From: Artemia franciscana
Taxonomy: Eukaryota > Arthropoda > Branchiopoda > Anostraca > Artemiidae
Reading direction: 5' to 3'
Length of the DNA: 64,000 nt
NCBI RefSeq assembly: GCF_032884065.1
Contig: NW_027063596.1
Span: 124,001 to 188,000 of the forward strand
In this document: positions 12,301 through 23,000 of the stretch, piece after piece
How positions within the stretch are numbered: the first letter of the stretch is position 1
Layout: each line of letters opens with the position of its first letter
Position numbers and translations under genes: made by a program
The notes under the pieces: model-generated
What the model was told of the DNA's origin: nothing
Database searches by the model: none
Seen by the model: the letters and a program-made list of their open reading frames with translations, nothing else

Positions 12301-13790
12301 CACTTCATCTCTGGGATCGCGGCTTCAGACACACCACAATTTTTCCTGCACTTAAGAAATCTCCACATTAGATTTGGATCATTATTAACTAGTTTACTTT
12401 GCTGATCGATCACTTTACGTTTATGCTTAGATAGGGTTTTGGCAGACTTACGCTTAACAATTAAGCAGACTTTATTCACGATACCAGATCTTGGATGATC
12501 ACACTCAATCCATAGCCGATTCCAGAATTTTGCACTTACACATGCATCACCAAGAGCAGGATTTTCATACTGCTTCGGGACTTCTGTACCAATTCTAACG
12601 TTCTGACTAGGCACAGCAGCTGTCTGTAGAAGGAGTAGACATAGCGGCCAAGTGCCATAATTCATCCTTTGCCTCTTTCAGCATATGACCTTTGATCATC
12701 ATACTTGTTCATCATACAAGTTGAAATAGGGTCATCACTATTTCATCATATTCATTACCTGCTTCGATTGCCCTGAAGAAATCAGGACAAAGATCAGAAG
12801 AGGCTATAAGCCACGTCTGCCTTCACATTGTGCATTTCCTTATTGGAATGAAATGACTTCTGACACAGAAATCAAGATCAGTAGGCATTCCAATTCAGAT
12901 GCCAAATCATAGAGCAATATTCAAGTCAGAGGGGCCAGGGTGGAGCAAATAGCCGTCAGGGAATACTGAAATCACCGGGAACAAGGAAAATGTAAGGACC
13001 CTCACCTAACCCCTACAATTTGCGGGTAAATGAATACAGGCTGGTGTAATGCAGTGCTTGGGGGGATCCTTTCCCTCTTCTGCTTGTTCCCAGTATAAAA
13101 AAAAACAGATACACCTTAATGATATGGGAACAAAGATGGTATTATATGAAATTGGCAATATATATGGCGCTCCAGTCTACCTGAGAGAAAAGACAGCACT
13201 AGTGAAAATACCCAGACAATCACCTTTACTAGGAATTGAAGAAAATCTCTCAAATGCTACTTAACTAAAAATTCATCTTTAGAGGGTAGAAATCAATATG
13301 AAAATAACCTCGAAGTAATGCAGATGGTATTATATGAAATTGGCAATATATATGGCGCTCCAGTCTACCTGAGAAAAAAGACGGCGCTAGTGAAAATACC
13401 CAGAGAAACACCTATGCTAGGAATTGAAAAAAATCTCTCGAATACTACTTAACTAAAAATCCATCTTTAGAGGATAGAGATCAATATGAAAATAGCCTCG
13501 AAGTAATGCAGTAGCTTTATCCTATTAACAGCAAAGAAGAAAACTAAGCCACAATAACTCTGGATATAACATCAATGGAACGTTTATCACCCCACAGCTC
13601 TTAATCATTGGATCTAAGATTATATACAGTTACATTTTTTTTAAGGCCACTTAATGAGCGAGGAGAGAAAAAAGGACAATTATTTTCAAGAGTAAAGTAG
13701 CTTTTATTTTATCCTGTAATGAATAATTTAACTGTATATCTTACCGTATTTAATAAAAGAATCCTCAGAAACCGTAATGAGATCAGCCAT
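1..13790 (-). CDS. C2H2 zinc-finger gene A (three exons, 3' end outside window)
   Basis: Likely a nuclear DNA-binding protein of the polydactyl C2H2 family; its target is unknown. The model has exon 1 at 13790-13745, exon 2 at 6114-5944 and exon 3 from 348 past base 1. Introns are 7630 and 5595 nt, and both junctions are phase 1 with GT and AG at the ends. The visible part encodes 188 residues: a 15-residue start, a 57-residue acidic proline-rich linker with no domain I recognise, then a basic spacer. The first finger (CEIC...HQRVH) and the start of a second (CDVC) follow, joined by a TGEKP-type linker. All three exons match gene B at 47753-53169 in order, length and phase. Intron 1 holds two LINE remnants and intron 2 holds the inverted satellite array. 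The number of fingers to the left cannot be seen. The paralogue makes the splice model fairly secure; expression is unknown. Confidence 0.75.
349..1260. repeat. Tandem-duplicated intron segment shared with gene B
   Basis: The 361-580 and 750-1030 stretches are two copies of the same intron sequence, sharing the landmark GATCCCTCTTCCCTCCCTCA. A third copy lies at 48830-49090 beside gene B exon 3. Homology to gene B intron 2 continues from about 1040 to 1750, matching about 49100-49720. The unit is about 400 bp and includes the start of exon 3. Confidence 0.75.
538..746 (-). CDS. Duplicated, truncated copy of gene A exon 3 without fingers
   Basis: A second acceptor (TTTTAG at 752-747) is followed by a phase-1 exon whose first 40 or so codons match exon 3 of genes A and B (HFSPHVSGLHLQ..., NTSLLVSK, STSGFSNAC). 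Before the fingers begin, the frame runs into sequence homologous to the upstream intron (compare 1030-945) and stops at 538-540. It is therefore a tandem copy of 'intron end plus exon start' whose breakpoint removed the fingers. Spliced to exons 1 and 2 it would give a 141-residue protein with no zinc finger. It could instead be a dead exon. The open frame and intact acceptor are visible; its use is inference. Confidence 0.6.
1676..5060. repeat. Large mirror-image (inverted) satellite array in gene A intron 2
   Basis: Two satellite-like units occur in mirror order. From about 1676 to 1860 units around TTGAAATAAGAT run one way. From about 1860 to 2660 units of about 200 bp (landmarks CAGTTTATTGTTCA, GGTAGGCA, AAGATATTA) follow in the same direction. 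Past a centre at about 2690-2910 the 200-bp units reappear reverse-complemented (about 2960-4440, landmark ACATAGACGGTGAAAAG and its variants). The first kind then reappears inverted (about 3870-5060, landmark CTTATTTCAAG). Copies are diverged and several are truncated. Gene B has nothing like this at the matching place near 49620-49740, so the array postdates the gene duplication or was lost from B. Confidence 0.7.
2681..2910. repeat. Three short hairpins sharing GATGGCAGC at the array centre
   Basis: Three consecutive inverted repeats are visible: AGCCATCTA/TAGATGGCT near 2689-2716, TGCTGCCATC/TAGATGGCAGCA near 2732-2775, and TTGCCATCGA/TCGATGGCAGCA near 2861-2892. A further TAGATGGCAGCA lies near 2828. 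They sit exactly where the flanking satellite units change direction. Confidence 0.6.
5061..5943. other. Intron 2 of gene A, no gene seen
   Basis: AT-rich intron sequence with no supportable reading frame. From about 5700 to 5880 it aligns with gene B intron 2 at about 49740-49920, up to the point where gene B carries a LINE insertion. Confidence 0.6.
5944..6114 (-). CDS. Gene A exon 2: acidic linker
   Basis: A 171-nt symmetric phase-1 exon between acceptor GTTTTAG and donor G/GTATATCC. It encodes a linker beginning EVEDTLPGDSEKPFHFPN and ending with SEG across the junction. It is the same length as gene B exon 2 (50580-50750) and similar in sequence. It is rich in Pro, Glu and Asp, and I recognise no domain. 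The other open frame over this stretch is a shadow, because only this frame joins both neighbouring exons. Confidence 0.75.
6115..7080. other. Intron 1 of gene A, conserved with gene B intron 1
   Basis: No exon is recognised. About 6600-7060 aligns with gene B intron 1 at about 52520-52920. A small perfect hairpin (AAAGGGGGC TAAA GCCCCTTT) lies at about 6359-6379. The alignment with gene B stops near 7065 where the LINE block begins. Confidence 0.55.
7081..11060 (-). mobile_element. Degenerate APE-type LINE (LINE-1 of window), ORF1, endonuclease and RT remnants
   Basis: In minus-strand order: an ORF1-like frame (10942-10460), an exonuclease-endonuclease-phosphatase domain (10193-9469, with LQEH and DVNCDL motifs), a linker (9024-8596) and reverse transcriptase (8517-7321). 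The RT shows KGIRQGG before the palm and the catalytic LSYADD at about 7910-7925. Frames are broken by many stops and shifts, so it is dead. The 3' end at 7081-7140 is a short run of ACCTAAAT-like units, a typical LINE tail. It sits in intron 1 of gene A and is absent from gene B, so it inserted after the duplication. The clade is uncertain; RQGG argues against the GVPQGSVLGP type seen elsewhere in this window. Confidence 0.8.
8165..8345. repeat. Short tandem duplication inside LINE-1 RT
   Basis: A unit of about 70 bp carrying GAATGCACACCAGAATCGAAAGCGC is repeated about two and a half times, interrupting the RT reading frame between its finger and palm parts. Confidence 0.6.
11067..12700 (-). 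mobile_element. Second degenerate LINE of the same family (LINE-2)
   Basis: Minus-strand fragments at 12665-12300 (linker between endonuclease and RT), 11593-11396 and 11393-11211 (RT C-terminal part). The linker pattern of Cys, Pro-x-Ser-Gly and a Lys/Arg-rich stretch also appears in LINE-1 near 9100, so both belong to one family. The 3' end carries a (TAGA)n run at about 11083-11095. It is 5'-truncated and full of stops, and lies directly next to LINE-1 in gene A intron 1. Confidence 0.65.
12701..13133. other. No gene seen
   Basis: Unassigned sequence in gene A intron 1 between the LINE-2 remnant and a tandem duplication; no motif recognised. Confidence 0.5.
13134..13512 (+). repeat. Two tandem copies of a 188-bp unit
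   Basis: Sequence beginning AGATGGTATTATATGAAATT at 13134 recurs at 13322 with few differences and ends near GAAGTAATGCAG. It contains no recognised gene. Confidence 0.85.
13745..13790 (-). CDS. Gene A exon 1: start codon exon
   Basis: ATG at 13790-13788 opens a 46-nt exon encoding MADLITVSEDSFIKY, followed by donor G/GTAAGA. Gene B has the same exon at 53169-53124 with two residue differences, the same length and the same donor, which supports this start. The last base joins exon 2 to make a Glu codon. Upstream sequence to about 14570 is also shared with gene B, so the promoter was probably duplicated too; no TATA box is evident. Confidence 0.75.
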
Positions 13791-14600
13791 GCTCAGAATT
13801 TGTGGGAAGTCCACAAAAGTCTTGGAGCGGAATTAATGCAAATTATGAGAAATACATTACTATCATTGACACTTGGATGCAATTTTAGTCAGGAGAGTCC
13901 TAAAATGCAAAAAATATAATGACTGATGACTATTAGTGACTTTTAACCACTGCAAACCATAGTTTATTTCAATACAGCTGAAAAAAAGCTTAACTCCTTC
14001 AGCAGTCAAAGGCATGAGAAATCTGATCCTTTTTTTTAACGGGTGCTAAAATTAAAAACAGCCATATTAACAACAGCATTAACAATGCTGTTAAAAACAG
14101 CATTAAACAGATTTAACTTTATTTAACGTGCAGTTGTTGATTTAAAGTAAAAAAAAACTCAACAGTAAAAAGCAAAATACAGCTGCTGGCTTATTCTCTT
14201 AAGCTGTTATGGCTTTTAGCTGCAATCTGTTAGTAAATTTCCCAAGCCAAAAAATATTAGGTTGGGAAATTTCGTTTAAATCTTGAATGACAGCTTTATT
14301 CATGGTTTTAGTGCTTAAAACACTACAAAGTGTATGCCTATTCTATATGGGCCATAATACGTTTCCAAGAGGGTATATCAAGCTTTTCTTACTTTTAGGG
14401 CTTCAAAAATGTGACAATAGATTTAAAATTAGATCCAAAATAACATTATGTAATACCATTGAACTGAAAAAATATTATTAAAAATTCAGTAATTAACTTC
14501 TAAAGCAATTTAAAATTCAAATCTAAAGTAAAACTCAAGTAACTTAAGAAATATTTTTCGAAAAAAAGTTTTTTAATATCAACTGAAGTATAATAACGCT
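13791..14600. promoter_or_regulatory. 5' flank of gene A, conserved with gene B
   Basis: About 13800-14570 aligns with 53170-53900 upstream of gene B (landmark TTTATTCATGGTTTTA). This is the likely promoter region by position only; no defined core element was recognised. Confidence 0.4.
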
Positions 14601-14604
14601 TGTC

Positions 14605-16284
14605 TAAAATAAAATAAAAAAAGTTCTTTTTTTAAAAGGAAGTAAGGAGCGACATTAAAACTTAAAATGAACAGAAATTACTTAGTATATGAAAGGGCTG
14701 CTTTCTCATCAGCACCTCGCTCTTTACGCTAATGTTTGACTCTTTCTCTTAATTCTACTTTTTAAAACAGTACAAAACTTTAGCGTAAAGAGCGGGGCGT
14801 TGATGAGGAAGCTGCCCTTTCATATACGAAGTAATTTCTGTTCATTTTAAGTTTTAATGTCGCTCCTTACTTCCCGTTAAAAAAACTTGTTTTTTTTTAT
14901 TTAATTTCTGAATGTTTTTGAATCAATGCATGCTTTGATTTTGGCTCTCCACAGAGGAATAATTAAAACGAAATCTGCATATTTTTTTTTTTTTGCTAAA
15001 TGGCTTTCTCATAATTTTGATCGAATGATTTTGAGAAAAAAGAGCAGGGGAGGAAGCCTAGTTGCCCTCCGATTTTCTGGTTACTTAAACAGGCAACTAG
15101 AACTTTTAATTTTTTACGAATCTTTTTATTAGTACAATATATGCGTTACTTATAAACTAGCTTACGTTTTGTATTCTCAGATTTTTATTCACCCCCTCGT
15201 CCGTACCTCGCTCTTTACAATAAAGCTTAAATTTTGTCCCAATTCATTAAGAATGACCCCTGAATCACAAAAGCCGTAGAATAAGTAGTTGAAATTACTA
15301 AAAATACTTTAGCGTAAAGAGCGAGGTATTAGGAGGAGGTGAGCCCCTCATATGGGTAATAATTTCTGTTTGTTTTAAGTTTTAATGCTGCTCCTTACTT
15401 CCCGCTGAAAAGCTTTTTCATATTTATTTTTTCATTGTTTCTTTTTTTTAAATAGTGCTAGTAAATCCTGCACTCCCTTCATAGAAATTTTCTTCCCCTA
15501 TGACAAACTCCTCGATGGAAAGTTCCTCCAGCATATCCCCCTTTTCTCAACCCCTCCCCCAACCAAAAAATCCTCCTGAAAACGCCTGTACACTTCCCAA
15601 TAACCATTACTATATGTAAGCACTGGTCAAAGTTTGTAACTTCTTGCCCCGCCAAGGGGACTGTGAGGGAGTTAGTTGTCCCCAGAGATATAGTGATAAG
15701 GTTTTTCGACTACGCTGAATAAAATGGCTATCTCAGAATTTTGATTGGTTGACTTTGGGAAAATAATTAGCGTGGGAGGGGGCCTAGGTGCAATCCAATT
15801 TTTTTGGTCACTTAAAAAGGGCACTAGAACTTTTCATTTCCGTTAGAATGAGCACTGTCGCAACATTCTAGGGCAACTGGGTCGATACGATCACACCAGG
15901 GGAAAAAACAAACTAACAAACAAACAAACAAATAAACACGCATCCGTGATCTGCCTTCTGGCAAAAAATACAATATACCACATTTTTGTAGATAGGAGTT
16001 TGAAACTTCTACAGTAGGGTTCTCTGATACGCTGAATCTGATGGTTTGATTTTCGGGGGTGTTTCCCCCTATTTTCTAAAATAACGCAAATTTTCTCAGG
16101 CTCTTAAATTTGACGGGTAAGGCCAAACTTGATGAAACTGACATATTTGAAATCAGCATTAAAATGTGATTGTTTTGATGTAGCTATTGGTATCAAAATT
16201 CCATTTTTTGAGTTTTGGTTACTATTGAGCCGTGTCGCTCCTTACTACAGTTCGTTACCACGAACTGTTTGATAATTCTGAAAA
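14605..16284 (-). repeat. Hairpin-rich interspersed repeat, copy 1
   Basis: Unclassified repeat shared with 27263-28880 and 39320-40790. The right end has the palindromic AGTTCGTGGTAACGAACT, followed (reading leftward on the minus strand) by GTAGTAAGGAGCGACACGGC. The body holds two long imperfect hairpins, at about 14620-14890 (arms about 115 nt) and 15190-15410, whose arms share AAAGAGCGAGG-like cores and CTCCTTACTTCCC. Gene B lacks it at the matching position near 53910-53990. No coding capacity is seen. Confidence 0.65.
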
Positions 16285-16602
16285 CCTTCTGTATGAAAAT
16301 AATTCTGAAATTGTTTAGCTTAAGTAAGGAGGACAATCTTCCTGGGTTCCATTTATGATAAGGTCCAAATTTGCTTTCAAATACTTGTCCACATATTACG
16401 TCAGCATCTATGCCGATGTTATTATGAAATCAATTTCACCTTTTTACTAAACTCCTTAATTACACTTTAAGAGGATATACTGATGTAAAATAGCAAGAAA
16501 AAATGTACCAATTCAATAGATTTTCAATATACTTGGTTGGAGCAACAGCTGTAAGCTAATACAGAGAACACAGAAATAGCCTGAAAACTGAAAGCCCTAT
16601 TG

Positions 16603-16748
<146 letters not shown>

Positions 16749-16751
16749 TAG

Positions 16752-16950
16752 ATAACTTCGAAGACCACACTGCCTTTCCATGACGAAAGTAAAACATTTC
16801 AAAATAGGGATGAAACCTTTTTATTGATAGTGAACAGATATAAAATCTAACTGGATATTTTGAACACATATACAGTGTTCATCATCAGGAGTAAAACTCA
16901 TCAGAGTTTTACTACTGATGATGAACACTGTATATGTGTTCGAAATATCC
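16752..16950. repeat. Remnant of a foldback/Penelope-like element with a hammerhead-like palindrome
   Basis: The 16752-16830 part (landmark CGAAGACCACACTGCC) is shared with 46096-46225. At 16852-16950 there is a near-perfect inverted repeat with 46-nt arms and a 7-nt centre. Its right arm contains CTGATGA (16915-16921), a 6-bp stem GAACAC/GTGTTC (16923-16928 with 16936-16941), then GAAA (16942-16945) and TATCC. That order resembles a hammerhead-ribozyme core, except for an extra T at 16922. In the left arm GAAA has become AAAA. Penelope-like retroelements are known to carry such motifs and to sit near (TA)n, which fits the neighbour; the element class is inference. Confidence 0.5.
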
Positions 16951-18121
16951 AAATAAATAAATAAATAACTTTATTCCTCACGCCTCTCAATACAAAATTT
17001 CTATACAACTGACACCTTTTTAAAAGAAAAATGTTATGGCAGGGCGAAGAGCGGATCGACTGCGGCACGAATTCCATTTAAAGTCGTCCTACGTTAAAAG
17101 TCTCTAAATATGGTATGTTTATGTTTAGGCTATTGGAGAAGGCTTCCAGTCCTTTACAAAGCGTTTCTGGACCCAATCTATTTTGTCAATATCCTTTTTG
17201 AGATATGGTGACCAGATGACAGTGGCGTATTCAAGCTGTGGCCTGACGTAGCTTGTGTATGCTGAGATCTTTGAGTGATTGTCAAGGTATCGTAGGGAAT
17301 GACTGAGTAGCCAGAGAGCATTTGACACTTTACGCACAACCAGGCCGATATGCTTTTCTGGTTTGAGGTCCAAGCTCAGAATTACACCTAGGTCCTTTTC
17401 ACAGGTAGATTTTGTCAGGTCCGATACCTTTCATTTTGTATGAGTACATTGGATTTTGGCGGCCAAGATGGACGACAGAGCATTTTGCTAAATTTGGTGA
17501 AAGTTGCCATTCTTCGAGCTTCTCTGTCAGGGCATCCAAGTCGCTTTGGATTTGTGATGATGCACTAGCTTCTCCCAGGAGTTTCGTATCGTCTGCAAAC
17601 AGGCCGAAGTCGGTTTGGGAAATGGCATTTATGCAAATGTCTATGTACATGACGAAAGACTGGACCGAGAACACTACCTTGTGGGACGCCACTGGTTGCA
17701 TCTGTCCATGTGGATAGTGTGTCTGCAACCTTGACTGCTATTTTTCTATCATTCAAGTACGCTGAGAGCCAATTTTTTAGCTGTCCCTTGATTCCATAGA
17801 CTTCTAGGCAGTGGATAAGTTTTCGCAAGGATATTCGGTCGAAGGCCTTAAGTAGATCGATTAGGATAATATCTATTGGAATCCCATGGTCAAGGGTAGA
17901 CTGGATGTAGTCGTGTATAATTACTAGTTGGGAAACAGTAGAACGATTTTTACGGAAGCCATGCTGATGATCTGAGATGAGGGTGTTCAATTCGAGGTGC
18001 GAGTTTAACTTTTCTACTATGACCCTTTCCATGATTTTCAGGAAAGGTGAAGTAAGGCTGATCGGGCGATAATTCTCCGGGTCACTCCGCTTCTCCTTTC
18101 CTTTGAAAATAGGTGTTACAT

Positions 18122-18122
<1 letters not shown>
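16951..18122 (-). mobile_element. Jockey/CR1-like LINE fragment, RT only (LINE-3)
   Basis: Minus-strand RT remnants at 18032-17565, 17728-17399 and 17373-17125. Motifs in order are SDHQHGFRKNRST, the palm motif with KAFD, GVPQGSVLGP, then after a frameshift LFADDTKL, the thumb, and a C-terminal YVRPQLEYATVIWSP. The 3' end abuts AAATAAATAAATAAATAAC at 16951-16970, a LINE-like short-unit tail. The 5' side ends abruptly at the (TA)n tract at 18125. At least two frameshifts make it inactive. Confidence 0.85.
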
Positions 18123-18124
<2 letters not shown>

Positions 18125-18166
<42 letters not shown>

Positions 18167-18173
18167 ATATATA

Positions 18174-18252
<79 letters not shown>

Positions 18253-18288
18253 ATATATAAATATGTATATAATATATTATATATTGTA
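18125..18288. repeat. (TA)n microsatellite
   Basis: About 160 bp of TA repeats with small interruptions, truncating LINE-3 on its 5' side. Confidence 0.95.
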
Positions 18289-20028
18289 ATACCCTGAATA
18301 CTCTTAAAATGGCAAGGATTTGAAACAAAAGTAACAAAAAGTTGGCCATCCAACCTTTTTATTGCTGCCCCATCTAACCTCATTTACAAACCTACTAAAG
18401 ATTAATTAAACCCCATTGTTGCCAAATGTTTAAAAACACATTTTGAAAAACAAGTACTGTCTTTTAGTGCCCTAAAAGTTTTATAATATCCTTATATTAT
18501 AAACTCAGGAACATGTGACTGCATATTCAATAGAATAATATTTTTATATGTAGCCTTACCATATAAGAATTTAGATAAGAAAATTGAACCTATCATTCTG
18601 CCAAGGCAAACCTGCTATAAAAATAATTCCTTTGGAAGAGGCAAATCAGAGAATATTACATATTATTATATTAACTTACATATCAAATTAACTACAGATC
18701 TTCAATTCTTTTAATGTCCTCCCACATTTCACAGTTTCTAAATTCAAAAATTGGTAACATACAAATTAACATGTTCAAAAACCAATAGCCAGAGGTTTAC
18801 AGTCCAACCTTTTTAATGTTACCCCTCTAAGCCTCTTTAGCAACCTACTAGATATAAACCACAATCCATTGCAACCAAAAAGCATAGAAACATACTTAAA
18901 AAAAAGTATCTCTTTCTTAAAATAAAATTATCAATTCAGTAAATTATTGGCACACTTGTCAATTGCCCATCCCCATTAGATTTTGCTCTAGATCTGTCTT
19001 GACTATATGCCTGTCTTAGTTTCCACTTCACCATTTAAACAATCAGAATCCATTTTTAGTGTCCCCTGTGCTTTACAAAAGAACAACCAAAAAAAAAAAA
19101 AAAAAAAAATACAGAATATAAATAAAAAAAAATATCAACTAAAAAGATCAGAAAATTTTGCATAAAGCCCAGGTATAACCAAGATTTAGAAGGAGACTAT
19201 GAAACAATTGTCTTGGTGGATATTAAATTTAAATAAATATAAATATTACACTTCAATTTTCTTTTTTTCTTAAACAGCGTGCCTTCATATTTTTAATATG
19301 TGCAATGACAGTCACAATCTATATTATCCTAATGTCAAGAATCAGTGACAGTTTTCTTTGAAACTAACCCTGCTACCTTGACTACATGATTATAGAGTGG
19401 GAGGTAGTTATTGGGAATATGTTAAATATAAAGGAATGCAATTTCAGAAACAAAGGAACTTAATCTATTTATTTTAAAATAAAAGAAGAAAATAGTGGAT
19501 AAAAAGCAACCAAAAAGGAGAAGCACCTGGAATCTGCTAACAACTCAACACAGAACCAAGCAACCTGAGGCCAACAGAGCAACGTACACTCCTCCTCCAT
19601 CCCAATCTATTCAAAGCCTTCTTTACACCAACCCCAGAAGTTCCCATTTCCTTTAAATTTTCTTTATGACATGCTCCCACCCAAGAAGAAGACAACCTGG
19701 TTTCTGTTTAGCCCTAGAAGGTTGGCCAAAAAGGACAATCTTTGGCAATCTGTCATCTACAGAATTTGTTCTAGCCATGTCAACCTCTCTTATATTATAG
19801 CCTGGGAAAACAGGATTGAACTTTTTTTTTGTACAGCCTACTGTTTGAAATAAAGTCATTCAGCCGGGTACCCAGAACAATCTGTAGGCAATTTATCTGG
19901 AAAACATCTAGTAAATCTGAATCTGCTTTCTGGAATGCCCATGCTTCAGAGTCCATTTGACCACTGTCATCACAGTACCTTCGAATACTCTATCTTTGAC
20001 TTATCTTTGTGTTCTTCCAAACTTTTTT
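18289..20028. other. No gene seen; weak direct repeats and a poly(A) run
   Basis: Sequence after TCCAACCTTTTT at about 18350 is repeated in diverged form near 18803. A run of about 21 A at 19089-19109 could mark an old retroposed tail. The stretch 19860-20028 probably belongs to the 3' part of the adjacent RTE-type LINE. Nothing codes convincingly. Confidence 0.4.
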
Positions 20029-23000
20029 TTACTGTGAAAAAACAACATGATCCTTGGCTATTCTACTTTTAATATCTTCACCGCTCCCATGATCTTTACT
20101 AATAATACTACCAAGGTAAGTGAAGCTGCCCACCAGATCAAACTTTTTTTTACCCAATGTCACCTTTTCATCTTCACTTATTCCTACTCTTAGTGACTTA
20201 GTCTTCATAAGATTAATTTTCAAACCTATTCTAATACCCTGAATTTGCAAAACCTCTAAAAGTTCATTCACTTTGCTCACACTTTCATCTAGGATGCATA
20301 AATCATCAGCATAATCTAACTCCAGGAGAGTTTTTCTCCCTATTTGACTCCATGGTTTCCCACTGCCTTTCCTGTGCTCCTTTAGACAAAGTCCCTCAAA
20401 ATGATCCACATAAAGGGGGATAGAAGACAACCCTACTTAACTCGATTTAATACAAAACCAGCTGCTAATCTCCTTTCCTACCGTAACTGAAGCAGTATTA
20501 TTTTTGTACATAGAACTAATTGCTTCAATGTATTTGTCTAATATACCATACAAGTATAAGGCCTTTGCTAAATCTTTTCTATCAACAGAATCAAACGCTT
20601 ACTCATCATCTATAAGACACAGGACCAAAGCATTTGACGACTAAGCGACTTCCCAATTATTAACCTAAGGGTGAAAATTTGGTCAACACATCCACTATCT
20701 TTTCTAAAACCGCTTCTCTTTACACTTAGTCTACAGCATCTCTCAGTCTAAAAAGTATCATATTACAAAGTAATTTGCTACCTACACAGACCAGACTAAT
20801 GCCTTGATAATTACAACACCCACTCTTATCACCTTTCTTACACAGTGGTTTAATTGAGGTTTTCCTAAAATCGTTAGGTACTTCCCCTTTTCGAAAACCA
20901 TATTCAAATCTTCAGTAACTTATTCAAACCTCACAGCCACCATATTTATGGAACTCATTTACTACACTATCAGCATCTGGAGCCTTATTATTTTTTAATC
21001 TTTTTATTATTGTTGCTAATTTTTCCTCACAAACAAATCTTCCTTCACATCCAAGGTATCACAAGCTTTTTCATTTTCCCCTATTATCTTTCCCTGCAAC
21101 TATATCTTGTTTTAGGACATTCTCAAAATATTCCCCTATCTCTCTTTAACTCTTTCCTTGTCATTAATTGTGGTCCCATTCCTACCTTTAACTGGGACAA
21201 GTCTAGATTGACTACTCCCTCTCAATTTACTAACACGCCAGAACAAAATTTTACAATTATGCTGTTTAGCTGTATCTTCCAGATCCTCAGCAGTATTATC
21301 CTTGGCCTCCACTTCACACCTCCTTAGTTCATATTTTAATGCTTTTTCTACTTTCTTCACATTCCTTTTGTTTTCATATGATCTATTTTCCAGGTAATTC
21401 TTGCACAAACCCATTCTCCTTACTATTAAAATATAAAGCTTTTTCACTAATATTCTTAGCTATAGTCTGAGAATCCCATGCAAATGCTGTGTAGTTTACT
21501 AGGCTACAACTTCCTCAAGGGTGCCAATCCTCAAGTGGGAATAGAGTTGATTGCAAGGTCACCAGTCTTGCAGTTACCCCAAAAGGGTCAAGGCAGTTCC
21601 TTGCAGACGCCACTATCCATAGATGTGGATCTTACACCCTGCGGCAGTTGTCCTCCTATAGAGGATCCTCCCACATTGGTATTCTGCATCAACATATGGT
21701 TCAACCCATTACTGAGAGAAGGTTTGTAACTCATTGGACAGGTGGACATCCTGGTGGGCCCTGTTCAGTGCACATTTGAGGGGCTTTCTTCCTCCTCCAC
21801 CTGCATTTATGGCCCCAGGCGAGGGTACCCCAGTTTCTAATATGGACCCCCAGGGACACGTTCCCCTTTGGGCTGTGCCTCCTATGGAGGTACCGTACAT
21901 ATATGTAAGGCGTTCCCCTATTGCCACCTGGGGACATGCTGAGTGGCCTGGGGGATGCCCCTAATGTTGATAGGCATAGAATAAGGGCAATTCAAAGAGT
22001 CAATCAGTTCAGTGAGTCATTTAAAGACAGTTGGAGACCCCACAAAATTATATCAACTTGTTTAAAGCAACTTCTTTGGTTCAATCAATTAATTGTTGTT
22101 ATTTTGGAAAAAAGATAAGACTACATTGCTGGCTTAAGTAAAAAGCAATTTTTAAAATTGAAATGGTAAGCTTATAAAGTGATCATATATACAAGTACAA
22201 ATAAATTCAAAATTGTGAAAGTTTTTCTTCTTAAAAAAAGAACCTTATGTCACCTGCTTCCTTTTTCTTTTTTTATTTCAAATAAAGAACATTTTTCACA
22301 GTTTTACAATCCTTCTTCTTCTTTCCTTCTGCTTTGTTGAATGGCCATTTTATGACCAAACACTGTATTGATTATAACTAGATTGTTATACCTACAAAAA
22401 TTGCAAAAGTCTGTAGCCATTATTGTTTTCTTTTACTAAACCAATTTTACCTAGGCTAAGATGCCATCTACCCCTATATCTACAAACCTGAAAATTAAAA
22501 TTTCCTATTAAAAACACCATATTTCTACCAGAGACCCTGTCTGTTTGCTCCTGTAGCTGTAAGTAAAATTTATCTGAGTCACTGGTATCTCCATCAGTCA
22601 GTTCAACAGGGGCATATACTACTATAACTGATACTTTGAACTTTTTAGTAATAAAATGAACAATTAGTTTCCTATTATTAATGTCTTCCCAACCAAAACA
22701 AGACTTAACAGCTTCCTTATTTATCATGAGCCGTCCTCCCTGTCTATGTACCCTATCTCTCCTACCCGAGTAAAACAATTCTATATCACCTAATTTCATG
22801 CTTCCTACCCCTGAGATATGAGTTTCTGTAACTCCTAATAAGTCCAGCTCAGATCGAGTGAGTTCGTCCGTCAAAATGTTGATACGATAGTTTCTTTTTA
22901 ACATTGTAACATTCCAAGTTCCAATTTTCATGTTCTTTTAATCACTGAACCCATTTTGGCCTCAGGAAAAGCAATCATCCCAGATACCAGTGCAGGACAG

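Noticed and set aside
13925-13945. Other CTGATGA occurrences (also 17961-17980 and 42245-42265) as hammerhead motifs
   Set aside because: None is followed by a short stem and GAAA, so the core order is absent.
21709-21964. Pro/Gly-rich small proteins encoded on both strands of the 0.8-kb repeat
   Set aside because: Three overlapping frames on two strands with no motif; most likely incidental to a GC-richer repeat segment.
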